Source: Palleronia caenipelagi
GTDB taxonomy: Bacteria; Pseudomonadota; Alphaproteobacteria; Rhodobacterales; Rhodobacteraceae
Direction of reading: 5' to 3'
DNA length: 64,000 bases
NCBI RefSeq assembly: GCF_007004065.1
Contig: NZ_VFSV01000005.1
Coordinates: forward strand, 67,351-131,350
The position numbers and the translations under genes were made by a program. The notes below the pieces were generated by a model, which did no database searches, was not told where the DNA came from, and worked only from the letters and a program-made list of their open reading frames with translations. This document shows positions 10,028-18,825 of this stretch, piece by piece; position 1 is the stretch's first letter; each line of letters opens with the position of its first letter.

Positions 10028-10531
10028 TTAGTCTGCGAGTTTGGTCGAATCCGTGTCGGACGGTTCAGCATCCGGGGTAGAGTCTGTACTCACAGGCGCA
10101 TTGCTCGGTTCCACCTGGTCCGGGATACCAACCTGATCGGAGGTCACCACCGTGCCTTCGGCGGCGTCGGCGTCACACCGTTCGTACTTGTAGGCATAGC
10201 CACTCCATACGACGATCAGGCCGCCATCAGCCGCCTGAACGAACATGGCGCGTTCCGTGAATTCGCCTTCGACACTCTCGCACACCAGATCGAAAAGCAC
10301 GGCATCCATGTCCCGGACGTCGAACGGGTTCGTCATCCGGCACGTGGTGTCCACCCCGTCAATCCGGCTGTCAGCAATTCTAAGCGCGCTTTCGAGACTG
10401 TTTGCCTCGTAGACGCATTGCTGTGTCGGACTGGCCCGCCAGAGTCCCTCGAAGACAGAGACGTTCACTTCTTGCGCAAAGGCAGGCGCTGCTGCCATAG
10501 TAAGGGAAATTAAAGATATCTTGGCCTTCAT
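10028..10531 (-). CDS. small exported protein of unknown function
   Basis: 167 residues from the ATG at 10531, chosen because it gives a clean signal peptide (MKAKISLISLTMAAAPAFA, cut before QEV). The mature part has four scattered cysteines, which could form periplasmic disulfides. It ends in a low-complexity Ser/Thr/Asp/Pro tail of about 30 residues. No family was recognised. It is convergent with slt (6-base gap) and divergent from the type I secretion ATPase gene. Confidence 0.65.
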   Translation of the reverse strand: MKAKISLISLTMAAAPAFAQEVNVSVFEGLWRASPTQQCVYEANSLESALRIADSRIDGVDTTCRMTNPFDVRDMDAVLFDLVCESVEGEFTERAMFVQAADGGLIVVWSGYAYKYERCDADAAEGTVVTSDQVGIPDQVEPSNAPVSTDSTPDAEPSDTDSTKLAD

Positions 10532-10634
10532 GGACGCTGGAACTCCGGTTGCTGCTACCCGCCGATGAACGGCCTCATTTTTTAGAACACTTCGGCAGAC
10601 TAGCGCCGGAATTATGACCAAGGACAGACGTTTT

Positions 10635-12380
10635 ATGAAGAATCAGGCTGTGCAATACAGAATGGGGCGCGAAGAGCTCAATTCGACCCGCTCGGAAAGC
10701 CGTGGGTTGTTCTGGGCGGTCGCAGTATTCTCCTTTTTCGTGAACCTGCTGATGCTGACCGGCCCGCTCTTCATGCTGCAGATCTACGACAGAGTGCTCA
10801 GCTCACGCTCAGAGGCCACATTGGTCGCGCTGACGCTTCTGATGATCTTCCTCTTCATGATGATGGGATTTCTGGACTTTTCTCGGAACCGCATCCTGTC
10901 TAGGATCGGGGCCCGATTTCAGTCCCGCCTCGACAAGCGTGTCTTTTCCGCCATGGTCCGCCGGTCCGCTGTACAGGAAGGTGGTGACCAAAGCCGCAAC
11001 TACCTCGGCGACCTTGAGGCAGTTCAACGCTTTATCTCATCCCCGGTTCTGACCGCATTGTTTGATCTGCCGTGGACGCCTCTGTTCATTCTGATCATCT
11101 TCGCATTCCACCCCTACCTCGGTTGGCTCGCCTTGCTGGGCGGCGCGGTGCTCATCTGCATCGCATTCCTGAACCAGATGGGTTCGAAGAAGAGTCAGGC
11201 CCGCGCCCAGTTTGCCCAAACCCGGGCGGAACGTCTCTCCGAACAGATCCGCAAGGAAGCAGAGATGGTCCGGTCGCTGGGGATGCAGGACGCTGCCTTT
11301 GGGCGCTGGCATGAACATCGTCAGGCGGCGCTGGAAAACACAATGCAGCGCGGCGATGTCGCGGGGGGATATACCAGCCTGACGAAGACTCTCCGATTGC
11401 TTCTCCAATCAGCCATGCTGGCTCTGGGGGCCTGGCTGGTCTTGCAGGAAGAGATGACCCCCGGCGCGATGATTGCGGGCTCGATCATGCTCGGCCGGGC
11501 GCTGGCGCCCATCGATCTTGCGATCAATCAATGGCAGATCGCGCAACGCGCCCAGACTGGCTGGAAGAGCCTTGCGGAATTGCTGGGGACGGTCCCCGAA
11601 GAAAAGCCCCGCACCGCCCTGCCCCGCCCCAAGGCACGCCTCACCGTGGACCAGTTGACCGTGATCCCGCCGGGGCAGAATCAGGCCTCGTTGCGCATGA
11701 TTTCCTTCGACGTTCAACCCGGAGAGGCTGTGGGTGTGATCGGGCCTTCGGGCTCGGGCAAATCCACCCTTGCCCGCGCTATTGTGGGGGTCTGGCGTGC
11801 CGCAGGCGGGAAAATCCGGCTCGATGGTGGTGCGCTGGAGCAGTACGAGCCCGAAGTGCTCGGACGTCACATTGGCTATTTGCCCCAGCGGGTACAGCTT
11901 TTTGACGGCACAATCGCCGAGAATATTGCGCGTCTTCAACCTGATGCCGAGGACTCCGCCATTGTAGAGGCGGCGAAGAGGGCTGCCGCGCATGAAATGA
12001 TCCTGCAACTGCCCGATGGGTATGATACACCTGTTACCAGCGCGACGGGGCGGCTTTCTGGCGGGCAAATGCAGCGGATTGGGCTGGCCCGCGCGATGTT
12101 TGGCGACCCGGTGATTCTCGTCCTCGATGAACCGAACTCGAATCTCGACAACGAGGGCAGCATCGCCCTGAATACGGCCCTCGAGCAGATCAAGGCGCGC
12201 GGTGGCGCTGTCATCATCATGGCACATCGGCCCAGCGCCATTCAAAGCTGCGACCGTATTCTGGTGGTCGATCAGGGGATGCGACGGGCCTTCGGGCCGA
12301 AAAACGAGGTTTTGCAACAGGTGTTGCAGAACCATCAGCAGGTCACAGATGCGGCCCCGCGCCCCGGAGGAATTTCGTAA
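10635..12380 (+). CDS. type I secretion system permease/ATPase (PrtD-like)
   Basis: About 581 residues. An N-terminal ABC membrane domain with several membrane segments (about 25-290, starting LFWAVAVFSFFVNLLML) is followed by an ATPase domain. The P-loop GPSGSGKST is near residue 370, the signature LSGGQMQRIGLARAM, Walker B ILVLDEP and the H-loop Thr-to-His region MAHRPS follow. It belongs to the PrtD/AprD type of exporters, which move unfolded proteins with C-terminal signals. ATG 10635 has AAGGAC ten bases upstream; ATG 10614 and an internal Met at 10662 are alternatives. It is coupled to the HlyD gene (TAATG). No outer-membrane TolC gene is near. Confidence 0.93.
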   Translation: MKNQAVQYRMGREELNSTRSESRGLFWAVAVFSFFVNLLMLTGPLFMLQIYDRVLSSRSEATLVALTLLMIFLFMMMGFLDFSRNRILSRIGARFQSRLDKRVFSAMVRRSAVQEGGDQSRNYLGDLEAVQRFISSPVLTALFDLPWTPLFILIIFAFHPYLGWLALLGGAVLICIAFLNQMGSKKSQARAQFAQTRAERLSEQIRKEAEMVRSLGMQDAAFGRWHEHRQAALENTMQRGDVAGGYTSLTKTLRLLLQSAMLALGAWLVLQEEMTPGAMIAGSIMLGRALAPIDLAINQWQIAQRAQTGWKSLAELLGTVPEEKPRTALPRPKARLTVDQLTVIPPGQNQASLRMISFDVQPGEAVGVIGPSGSGKSTLARAIVGVWRAAGGKIRLDGGALEQYEPEVLGRHIGYLPQRVQLFDGTIAENIARLQPDAEDSAIVEAAKRAAAHEMILQLPDGYDTPVTSATGRLSGGQMQRIGLARAMFGDPVILVLDEPNSNLDNEGSIALNTALEQIKARGGAVIIMAHRPSAIQSCDRILVVDQGMRRAFGPKNEVLQQVLQNHQQVTDAAPRPGGIS

Positions 12381-13699
12381 TGAGCGAGAAAAAGAGTTCT
12401 GAAAAGCGCCTCTGGCCCGTGACCTTTCCGCTATCTGTCGGCCTTCTGACACTTGTAGTTCTGGTCGGCGGCTTTGGCGGTTGGGCCACCTTTACGGAGA
12501 TTTCCGGAGCGGTGGTTGTCAGCGGGCAGATCGAGGTCGATCAGAACCGGCAGATCGTGCAACACCCCGATGGCGGCATTGTCGAGGCGCTGAAAGTCAC
12601 TGAAGGCGACCGCGTTGAAAAGGGCCAGACGTTGATCGTGCTGGACACGAAGCTTCTGACCAACCGGATCAACGCCGCCGACGCGCAGCTCGTGGAAATC
12701 CGCGCGAGACGCGCTCGTTTTGAGGCCGAACGAGACAACTCCGAAGCACCCGGATTTCCCGAGGATCTGCTCGAGCGAGCCGAGGAAGATCCGGATGTCG
12801 AGGATCTGGTTCGGGGTCAGCAAAGGCTTTTTGAGGCGCGTCTCGAAACCGCGACCAAGACTTTGCAACAGCTCGGGAACCGCCGGACCCAGATCAGTCG
12901 TCAGATCGAAGGCATAGACGCCCAGCGCGATGCCCTCGCACTACAAGTCGAGTTCATCAACGAGGAAATGGCCGATCAACAACAACTTCTGGAGCGTGGA
13001 CTGGCGCAGTCCAGCCGGGTTTTGGCACTGCAACGCGAAGCAGCGCGGCTGCAGGGCCAGATTGGCGAGCTTATCGCGGCCCGTGCCGAAGCCGAGGAGC
13101 GGATCTTCGAGACGGAAAATCAGGAGCTCGTCTACACGGTCCAGCGTAGGGAAGATGCAATCACGGCGCTCAGGGACATTCGCGTGCGCGAAACCGAGCT
13201 GTCAGAAGAACTGGATGGCTTGCTTGAGCAGCGATCCCGAACCGAAATCGTGGCACCCGTTGCCGGTGTGGTGATCGATCTGACCGTCTTCGGCGAACAG
13301 GCTGTCGTGCAGGCCGCTGAGCCCGTTATGTATATCGTGCCGCAGGACCGTCCGCTGGTGATCCAGACACAGGTGCCCCCGATCCATGTGGATCAGGTTA
13401 ATGTCGGTCAGACCGCGCAACTTCGCTTCCCATCTTTTGACACCCGGACGACGCCCGAACTGCAGGGCGAGGTCATTCAGGTGTCCGCCGACAGTTTCGT
13501 GGATGAGACGAGCCGCGCGAGTTTCTACCGAGCCAAGGTCGTGCTGTCCCCCGGTGAGATCGAGAAGCTCCCCGAGGGCCTGACGCTGATCCCCGGCATG
13601 CCCGTGGATGCTTATCTGACAACGGCGGATCGTTCCCCTCTGGCGTATCTCACAAAACCTCTTACAGAGTATTTCTCGAAGGCCTTCCGCGAAGGCTGA
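12380..13699 (+). CDS. HlyD family periplasmic adaptor of type I secretion
   Basis: 439 residues. One membrane segment (about 18-40) is followed by a half biotinyl-lipoyl domain (IVQHPDGGIVEALKVTEGD), a long coiled coil (about 85-270, rich in Glu/Arg/Gln), the second lipoyl half (IVAPVAGVVIDL) and a beta-barrel domain. It bridges the ABC exporter and an outer-membrane channel. A GGAGGAA site lies inside the preceding gene, and the start overlaps its stop. The partner channel and cargo are not adjacent; candidate cargo is at 21.5-23.9 kb (inference). Confidence 0.93.
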   Translation: MSEKKSSEKRLWPVTFPLSVGLLTLVVLVGGFGGWATFTEISGAVVVSGQIEVDQNRQIVQHPDGGIVEALKVTEGDRVEKGQTLIVLDTKLLTNRINAADAQLVEIRARRARFEAERDNSEAPGFPEDLLERAEEDPDVEDLVRGQQRLFEARLETATKTLQQLGNRRTQISRQIEGIDAQRDALALQVEFINEEMADQQQLLERGLAQSSRVLALQREAARLQGQIGELIAARAEAEERIFETENQELVYTVQRREDAITALRDIRVRETELSEELDGLLEQRSRTEIVAPVAGVVIDLTVFGEQAVVQAAEPVMYIVPQDRPLVIQTQVPPIHVDQVNVGQTAQLRFPSFDTRTTPELQGEVIQVSADSFVDETSRASFYRAKVVLSPGEIEKLPEGLTLIPGMPVDAYLTTADRSPLAYLTKPLTEYFSKAFREG

Positions 13700-13723
13700 A
13701 CGCAGAAGTGACCCGGAGGACCC

Positions 13724-14188
13724 ATGTCTCACAGCTATGAGGATACGCTCGCCGCGATGGGCGTGACCCTGCCCGACGCGCCAGCTCCCGCAGCCAATTA
13801 CGTGCCGTGGATGCGCGTTGGCGATCTGGTCTACGTCTCCGGCCAGATCAGCCAGGATGAGAATGGCCTGATTACCGGGCACCTGACATCGCCAGACGAT
13901 ATCGAGCGCGGTGCCCATGCGGCCCGGCAATGTGCGATCTCGCTGCTGGCTCAGGTCAAGGCCGCCTGTGACGGGGATCTCGACCGCCTTGTGCGCGTCG
14001 TGAAACTTACCGGCTTTGTCGCCTCCGCGCCGAGTTTCACTGACCAGCCCAAGGTCGTGAACGGCGCCTCCGACTTCCTCGCCGAGGCACTGGGGGAGGC
14101 GGGTCGGCATACTCGCTCGGCCGTGGGCGCGGCCGCCTTGCCGATGAACGTCTCGGTAGAAATCGAAGGGATCTTCGAGGTCCGATGA
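13724..14188 (+). CDS. RidA family protein
   Basis: 154 residues, the length of the longer RidA/YjgF/YER057c subgroup. RidA proteins hydrolyse reactive enamines/imines formed by PLP enzymes. The conserved core GDLVYVSGQIS, the KLTGFV strand and the C-terminal VEIEGIFEV are present; the catalytic Arg of classical RidA falls in the TRSAVGAAALPMNVSVEIE segment. A CGGAGGA site precedes the ATG. It overlaps the glycerophosphodiesterase gene by 4 bases. Confidence 0.9.
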   Translation: MSHSYEDTLAAMGVTLPDAPAPAANYVPWMRVGDLVYVSGQISQDENGLITGHLTSPDDIERGAHAARQCAISLLAQVKAACDGDLDRLVRVVKLTGFVASAPSFTDQPKVVNGASDFLAEALGEAGRHTRSAVGAAALPMNVSVEIEGIFEVR

Positions 14189-14931
14189 GCCTGCCCGCCC
14201 ATTTCATCCGGCGTCCTTTTGCCCATCGTGGGCTTCACGACAAAGCCTCCGGATGCATCGAGAACAGCCGCAGCGCCTTTCTGGCAGCCGTTGAGCATGG
14301 CTACGGTATAGAGCTCGACGTGCAGATCACCCGTGACGGCATTCCGGTCGTGTTCCATGATCCGGGGCTGGAGCGCCTGACGGGCCGGATTGGTTGGGTT
14401 GCGGATCACACAGCCGCCGAGTTGCGCGAAATGGTTCTGACCGGCGGGGCGGATGTGGTCCTGCCGCTGTCAGAGATCCTCGCGGAATTCGCGCCCAAAG
14501 CGCCCGTATTGGTAGAGATAAAGGCCCTTCCCGAGCAGGACCTCGCCGCCATCGGTTCGGCGGTGGGAGACGTGGTGCGGGCTGCGGTCCGTGGCGGGAC
14601 CGAGATCGCGGTGATGAGCTTTGCCCCGACCTGCGTGCAGACGCTGGGGAAGATGCCTGCCCATGTCTATCGCGGCCTGACCGCTTGCCCGGCCGAAGAT
14701 TACGCAGGCAGACTGTCTGCCGAGTTGCGTCAGTCACTGGCACAGATGGATGCGTGGACGGATGATCTTGAGTTCGTCAGCTACGATCACCGCGCCCTGA
14801 ACATCCCGCGCATCGCGGAGTTGAAAGAGCGCGGTGCGAGCATTCTTTGCTGGACAGTCACAACACCTCAGCAGCAGGGCGAAGCGATGAAAATCGCCGA
14901 TCAGATCACCTTTGAGTCGTTCCGACCCTGA
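14185..14931 (+). CDS. glycerophosphodiester phosphodiesterase
   Basis: 248 residues, no signal peptide, so probably cytoplasmic (UgpQ-like). The GDPD domain fills the protein: AHRGLHD with the first catalytic His, ENSRSAF, the metal-binding ELDVQITRDGIPVVFHDP with the second His, and EIKA. It should split glycerophosphodiesters into glycerol-3-phosphate and an alcohol. Translation is probably coupled to the RidA gene through an ATGA overlap. Confidence 0.92.
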   Translation: MSLPAHFIRRPFAHRGLHDKASGCIENSRSAFLAAVEHGYGIELDVQITRDGIPVVFHDPGLERLTGRIGWVADHTAAELREMVLTGGADVVLPLSEILAEFAPKAPVLVEIKALPEQDLAAIGSAVGDVVRAAVRGGTEIAVMSFAPTCVQTLGKMPAHVYRGLTACPAEDYAGRLSAELRQSLAQMDAWTDDLEFVSYDHRALNIPRIAELKERGASILCWTVTTPQQQGEAMKIADQITFESFRP

Positions 14932-14941
14932 TGAATAACCG

Positions 14942-16318
14942 TCAGGGCACCCGGCCCATGGGCTGACCATTGAGCGAGAACGTCCCGTCGGGGCCCATCT
15001 CGATGCGAGACGTCAGTGTGTCCGGTCCCTCCCCTTCGGTGGTGAACATGCTGAGCCCCATCTGGAGACCGAACAACTGCTGCTGAGGGATCGTACCCAG
15101 CGCCATGAGATTCTGGATCAAGGCGTTGAACCCAGTCAATGTCACGCCGAAGCCACCGACAGGTCTCCCGAACACCCTCTCCGTCGACGGGGTCGCCGCG
15201 AACTGCACCCCTCCCTTCGCGGACATCTCCGCGCCGAGCAGTGAGAGCCGGAGATCATCAAGCGTCAACCGCTCGGGCCGGGGCGTTTCTCCGTTCATCA
15301 CCGCGTCACCGGACAGAGCAAAGGACAGTTGCACGGGGTCGCGTGGCAGCGCCGCGGCGGGGTCAAAAAGCTGCCAGAGCTGCTCGCTCACCTCCACATC
15401 AGTCAGCGCCATATCGAGAGAGAACGGTTGCGCCGCGTCCCGACTCAGCGCCGGGACCTGGGCGCCGATCGTGGTCGCGCCGATCGTCATCGACGCATCG
15501 GGCAACGGAACGGCAGGACCCGAAAACCGGGCCTGAAGCCCCGCATAGCTTTGCCGCAGGATGATATCCTGCGCGTCGGACCGGATCTCATCCCGCGTCG
15601 GGCCGCTGTTCAGTGCAACAGCCATCCCGGGGCGGTCCGGTCTCTCGATTTGCATGTCCTGCGTGCCGCTCTCTGTGGTCAGCACTATCGAATACGGGCC
15701 GCTTCCGGGGACCGCAAACGCCTCGGGGTCTCCCTCGAATACGGCGGTGACGCCCTGACGGGTCAGAGCAACGCCCGGTGTTTCTCCCACCGGATCAATG
15801 ATCAGAGCGAGCTCTGTCGCCTCCGCTGAACCGCTTTGCCCGAGATAGGAGAGCATCAGATTGTCGAGCTGCACCTGGGCAGCAGTCGCGCCGGAGGCCA
15901 GTGGCAGGCTGTCCGTTGCGATCCCCATCCGCTGCCCCGAGACGACGTAATCTGGGTCGGTCATCTCGCCCGATACCAGAACTGACATCTCCGTCAGGGT
16001 GAGTTCATAGGTCTCGCCCGCTGCGTTGGCTTGCGCAGTCGCGGGCAGATCCAGCCGGGTCGCCTCGCCTTCTGCGGCGAGGCTCAACTCGGTCAGAGCG
16101 AGGGTTGGCGCACCTGCGCCCCGCCCCACTTTCAGCACCGCGTTCTGGACAAGAAACCCCTCGCCGGCGTCCGAGATTTCGCCCGCGAGCGCCGTAATTT
16201 CGCCAGTTCCGGCCTGCCACTCCCCCCAAAGCGCCTCTGGCGTGATTTCAGCCTGAACTGGGGCATTCCATGACCCGAGCAGCGCAGTGGCAAAAGCGAT
16301 CTTGGCAGCGTGGCGCAT
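14942..16318 (-). CDS. DUF2125 family exported protein
   Basis: 458 residues from the ATG at 16318, where a CGGAG site and a signal peptide (MRHAAKIAFATALLGSWNAPVQA) agree; the frame runs a further 32 codons upstream without support. The rest is beta-rich with repeated LxLxxLxLSLLGA-type strands, like alphaproteobacterial DUF2125 proteins (DLRLSLLGAEMSAKG, GFNALIQNLMALG, DTLTSRIEMGPDG). These are periplasmic or envelope proteins of unknown function. It is convergent with the GDPD gene. Confidence 0.75.
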   Translation of the reverse strand: MRHAAKIAFATALLGSWNAPVQAEITPEALWGEWQAGTGEITALAGEISDAGEGFLVQNAVLKVGRGAGAPTLALTELSLAAEGEATRLDLPATAQANAAGETYELTLTEMSVLVSGEMTDPDYVVSGQRMGIATDSLPLASGATAAQVQLDNLMLSYLGQSGSAEATELALIIDPVGETPGVALTRQGVTAVFEGDPEAFAVPGSGPYSIVLTTESGTQDMQIERPDRPGMAVALNSGPTRDEIRSDAQDIILRQSYAGLQARFSGPAVPLPDASMTIGATTIGAQVPALSRDAAQPFSLDMALTDVEVSEQLWQLFDPAAALPRDPVQLSFALSGDAVMNGETPRPERLTLDDLRLSLLGAEMSAKGGVQFAATPSTERVFGRPVGGFGVTLTGFNALIQNLMALGTIPQQQLFGLQMGLSMFTTEGEGPDTLTSRIEMGPDGTFSLNGQPMGRVP

Positions 16319-16444
16319 GACGGGCTCCGGGGTGATGTGCTCTGCGCAAAGATGGGGGCCGGGGAGCGAAGGGTCAAGCGCATCAACCGGTTGGCAGCGC
16401 AAGGATCGGAGCATAAGCTGTAATCAGGACAGGGAGAGATTTGC

Positions 16445-17203
16445 ATGTCGGACATGTCGGGAAAGGTCGTTCTGATCACGGGCGCGAGCAAAGGGATCGG
16501 CGCCGAAGCGGCACGGGAATTTGTCCGTGCGGGGGCCAAGGTGGCGCTGTTGGCCCGCTCCCGCGCACCGATTGCCGATCTCGCAGGTGAGCTTGGTTCC
16601 GACACCGCCCTCGCTATCCCCTGCGACGTGTCGCGCTATTGGGAAATGCAGTCCGCCGTCGAGGCGACGGTCGAGGCATTTGGTGCCTTGGATATTCTGA
16701 TCAATAATGCGGGCATCATCGACCCCATCGCCGATCTGTCGGCCGTCGATCCCGACGCGTGGAGCTTCGCGGTCGATGTGAACCTCAAGGGCGTTTTCCA
16801 CGGGATGCGCGCCGCCTTGCCAGTGATGATGTCCCGAGGCGGCGGCACCATCATCACGGTTTCCTCGGGCGCCGCTTCGCGTCCCGTCGAGGGCTGGTCC
16901 CAGTACTGCGCCGCCAAAGCCGGAGCGGCGATGCTGACCCGTCAGGCCGATCTGGAATGCCGGGGCCGTGGTATCCGCGCCATGGGACTTTCACCGGGCA
17001 CCGTCGCCACCGATATGCAGCGCGAGATCAAGGCGTCCGGCGTCAACGCCGTCAGCCGCCTCGACTGGTCCGATCACATCCCCGCGGACTGGCCCGCCAA
17101 GGCGCTGGTCTGGATGGCAGGACCGGCGGGCAACGACTGGCTGGGGGAAGAAGTGTCCCTGCGAGATGACACGATCCGCCGCGCTGTCGGCCTCGTGGCC
17201 TGA
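16445..17203 (+). CDS. short-chain dehydrogenase/reductase
   Basis: 252 residues, classical SDR. The nucleotide motif TGASKGIG (about 13-20), the NNAG motif, the active Ser in TVSSGAAS and the YCAAK catalytic pair are present. Substrate is unknown. An AGGGAGAG site precedes the ATG. It is the first of five closely spaced genes (16445-19688), only 3 bases from the enoyl-CoA hydratase gene, so a shared pathway is likely. Confidence 0.9.
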   Translation: MSDMSGKVVLITGASKGIGAEAAREFVRAGAKVALLARSRAPIADLAGELGSDTALAIPCDVSRYWEMQSAVEATVEAFGALDILINNAGIIDPIADLSAVDPDAWSFAVDVNLKGVFHGMRAALPVMMSRGGGTIITVSSGAASRPVEGWSQYCAAKAGAAMLTRQADLECRGRGIRAMGLSPGTVATDMQREIKASGVNAVSRLDWSDHIPADWPAKALVWMAGPAGNDWLGEEVSLRDDTIRRAVGLVA

Positions 17204-17206
17204 CAC

Positions 17207-17830
17207 ATGGGACTGATCGAGACACGGGTGGAGGGCGGCCTGTGCCACATCACCCTCAACCGCCCGGATAAGGCCAACGCTCTTAGCTCAGCCATGCTGG
17301 AACAGTTGGTCGAAGCGGTGCAGCAAGCCAACGCCCGGCGCGCGCTGATCCTCACGGGGTCCGGCTCTGTGTTTTCCGCCGGGGCGGATCTGAAAGAAGC
17401 CGCCGAGGGCCTCGCAACCTCGCCCCTTTGGGAAAAGCTCTCTGCGGCTGTCTCGGACTATCCGGGGCTGAGCATCGCAGCGTTGAACGGACCGTGCGCC
17501 GGGGGGGCGATGGGCATGGTTCTGGCGGCTGACCTGAGGATTGCCATGCCGACGGCGCGGTTCTTCTATCCGGTGATGCGGATGGGCTACCTGCCACAGC
17601 CCTCCGACGTGCCGCGACTGACGCGGCTGATCGGGCCAGCGCGAGCAAAACTGATCCTCATGGGTGGTGCGAAAGTGTCTGCCACCGAGGCCCTGCAATT
17701 CGGCCTCATTGATCGCATTACCGAGGACATCGACGCCGAAATCGCCTCTCTGACCAAGGATTTGTGCGTGGCCAGCCCCGACCACGCGGCGGCGATCAGG
17801 CAGATGATCGTCCAAACCACCGCGACCTGA
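17207..17830 (+). CDS. short enoyl-CoA hydratase/isomerase family protein
   Basis: 207 residues, about 50 shorter than usual crotonases. The oxyanion-hole segments SAGADLKEAAEG and GPCAGGAMGMVLAADLRIA are conserved. The C-terminal helices that usually contact other subunits are reduced, so oligomer state and reaction may differ. The substrate is unknown, but should be a CoA thioester. It sits between the SDR and NTF2-like genes in the same operon. Confidence 0.85.
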   Translation: MGLIETRVEGGLCHITLNRPDKANALSSAMLEQLVEAVQQANARRALILTGSGSVFSAGADLKEAAEGLATSPLWEKLSAAVSDYPGLSIAALNGPCAGGAMGMVLAADLRIAMPTARFFYPVMRMGYLPQPSDVPRLTRLIGPARAKLILMGGAKVSATEALQFGLIDRITEDIDAEIASLTKDLCVASPDHAAAIRQMIVQTTAT

Positions 17831-17839
17831 GGATATCAC

Positions 17840-18244
17840 ATGAGCGACACTGACCTGACCATCGCCCGGCACTATTTCGACGCGTTCAACGCCGGGGATG
17901 CCGAAGCGATGCTGAACCTCATCTCTGAGGACGTGCAGCACTTCGTTAATCAAGGCGACGTCCGGCACGGCAAGGATGCCTTTCGCGCCTTTCTCGCCGA
18001 GATGGACCGCGCCTATTCCGAGCATATCTCGGACTTGACGCTGTTCGACGGACCGCCGGGCCGCGTCGCTGCTGAGTTCACGATTGATGGGACCTACAAG
18101 GCCACACAGCCCAGTCTGCCGGCTGCGACAGGCCAGCGCTACAGCCTGCCGGTCGGATCCTTCCTCAGCATCACCAGCGGGCAGATCACCCGCGTAACCA
18201 CGTATTACAACCTCGCCGACTGGCTGCGGCAGGTGAGTGAATGA
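17840..18244 (+). CDS. NTF2-like / SnoaL-like protein
   Basis: 134 residues. The start IARHYFDAFNAGDAEAMLNLISEDVQHFVNQG is typical of the NTF2-like superfamily (ketosteroid isomerase, SnoaL, polyketide cyclase types). Such proteins form a cone-shaped pocket; some are isomerases, others only bind. The specific role is not visible. It overlaps the GNAT gene by 4 bases (ATGA). Confidence 0.82.
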   Translation: MSDTDLTIARHYFDAFNAGDAEAMLNLISEDVQHFVNQGDVRHGKDAFRAFLAEMDRAYSEHISDLTLFDGPPGRVAAEFTIDGTYKATQPSLPAATGQRYSLPVGSFLSITSGQITRVTTYYNLADWLRQVSE

Positions 18245-18825
18245 CGCCACGCTGCGAAACCCTGACCGGCGCAGCCATCAGCTCTGCCATCGAAGATCTG
18301 GCGCGGCTGCGCACAGAGGTGTTTCGCGACTGGCCTTATCTCTACGACGGCGACCCGGCGAATGAATCCAAGTACCTCCGTAGTTACCGCAACACACCAA
18401 ACGCGATTCTGATCGCAGCAATGGATGGGGACCGGGTGGTGGGCTGCGCCACCGGGATGCCCCTCAGCCACCATCAGGACGCCCGCGATCTGCCTCTGAC
18501 CGATCTGGGCCTGCGACTGGAGGACGTGTTCTACTGCGCAGAATCGGTACTGCTGCCGGAGTACAGAGGCCGCGGGCTTGGGCATGTCTTCTTTGACCGA
18601 CGGGAGGCCCATGCCAAGGCGCTGGGCTTCAAAACCGCGCTTTTCTGCGCTGTCGAGCGGCCCGACAGCCATCCCGCACGGCCTCAGAATGCGCGGTCAC
18701 TGGCACCATTCTGGAAGGGCCGCGGATACACGCCACGCGATGCCTTTGTGCGGATGCACTGGACGGATCTTGGGGACAACGGCCCCAGTAAAAAGCAACT
18801 CCGCGTCTGGACGCACGATCTGTGA
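18241..18825 (+). CDS. GNAT family N-acetyltransferase
   Basis: 194 residues. The acetyl-CoA binding loop is seen as VLLPEYRGRGLGHVFFD (V-x-x-x-x-R-G-x-G), with the downstream FKTALFCAVERP strand. It overlaps the following carbon-nitrogen hydrolase gene by 4 bases (GTGA). In other bacteria a GNAT domain is found fused N-terminally to a nitrilase domain in the same order (YhcX type of Bacillus), so the two proteins here are probably partners. Substrate unknown. Confidence 0.88.
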   Translation: MTPRCETLTGAAISSAIEDLARLRTEVFRDWPYLYDGDPANESKYLRSYRNTPNAILIAAMDGDRVVGCATGMPLSHHQDARDLPLTDLGLRLEDVFYCAESVLLPEYRGRGLGHVFFDRREAHAKALGFKTALFCAVERPDSHPARPQNARSLAPFWKGRGYTPRDAFVRMHWTDLGDNGPSKKQLRVWTHDL

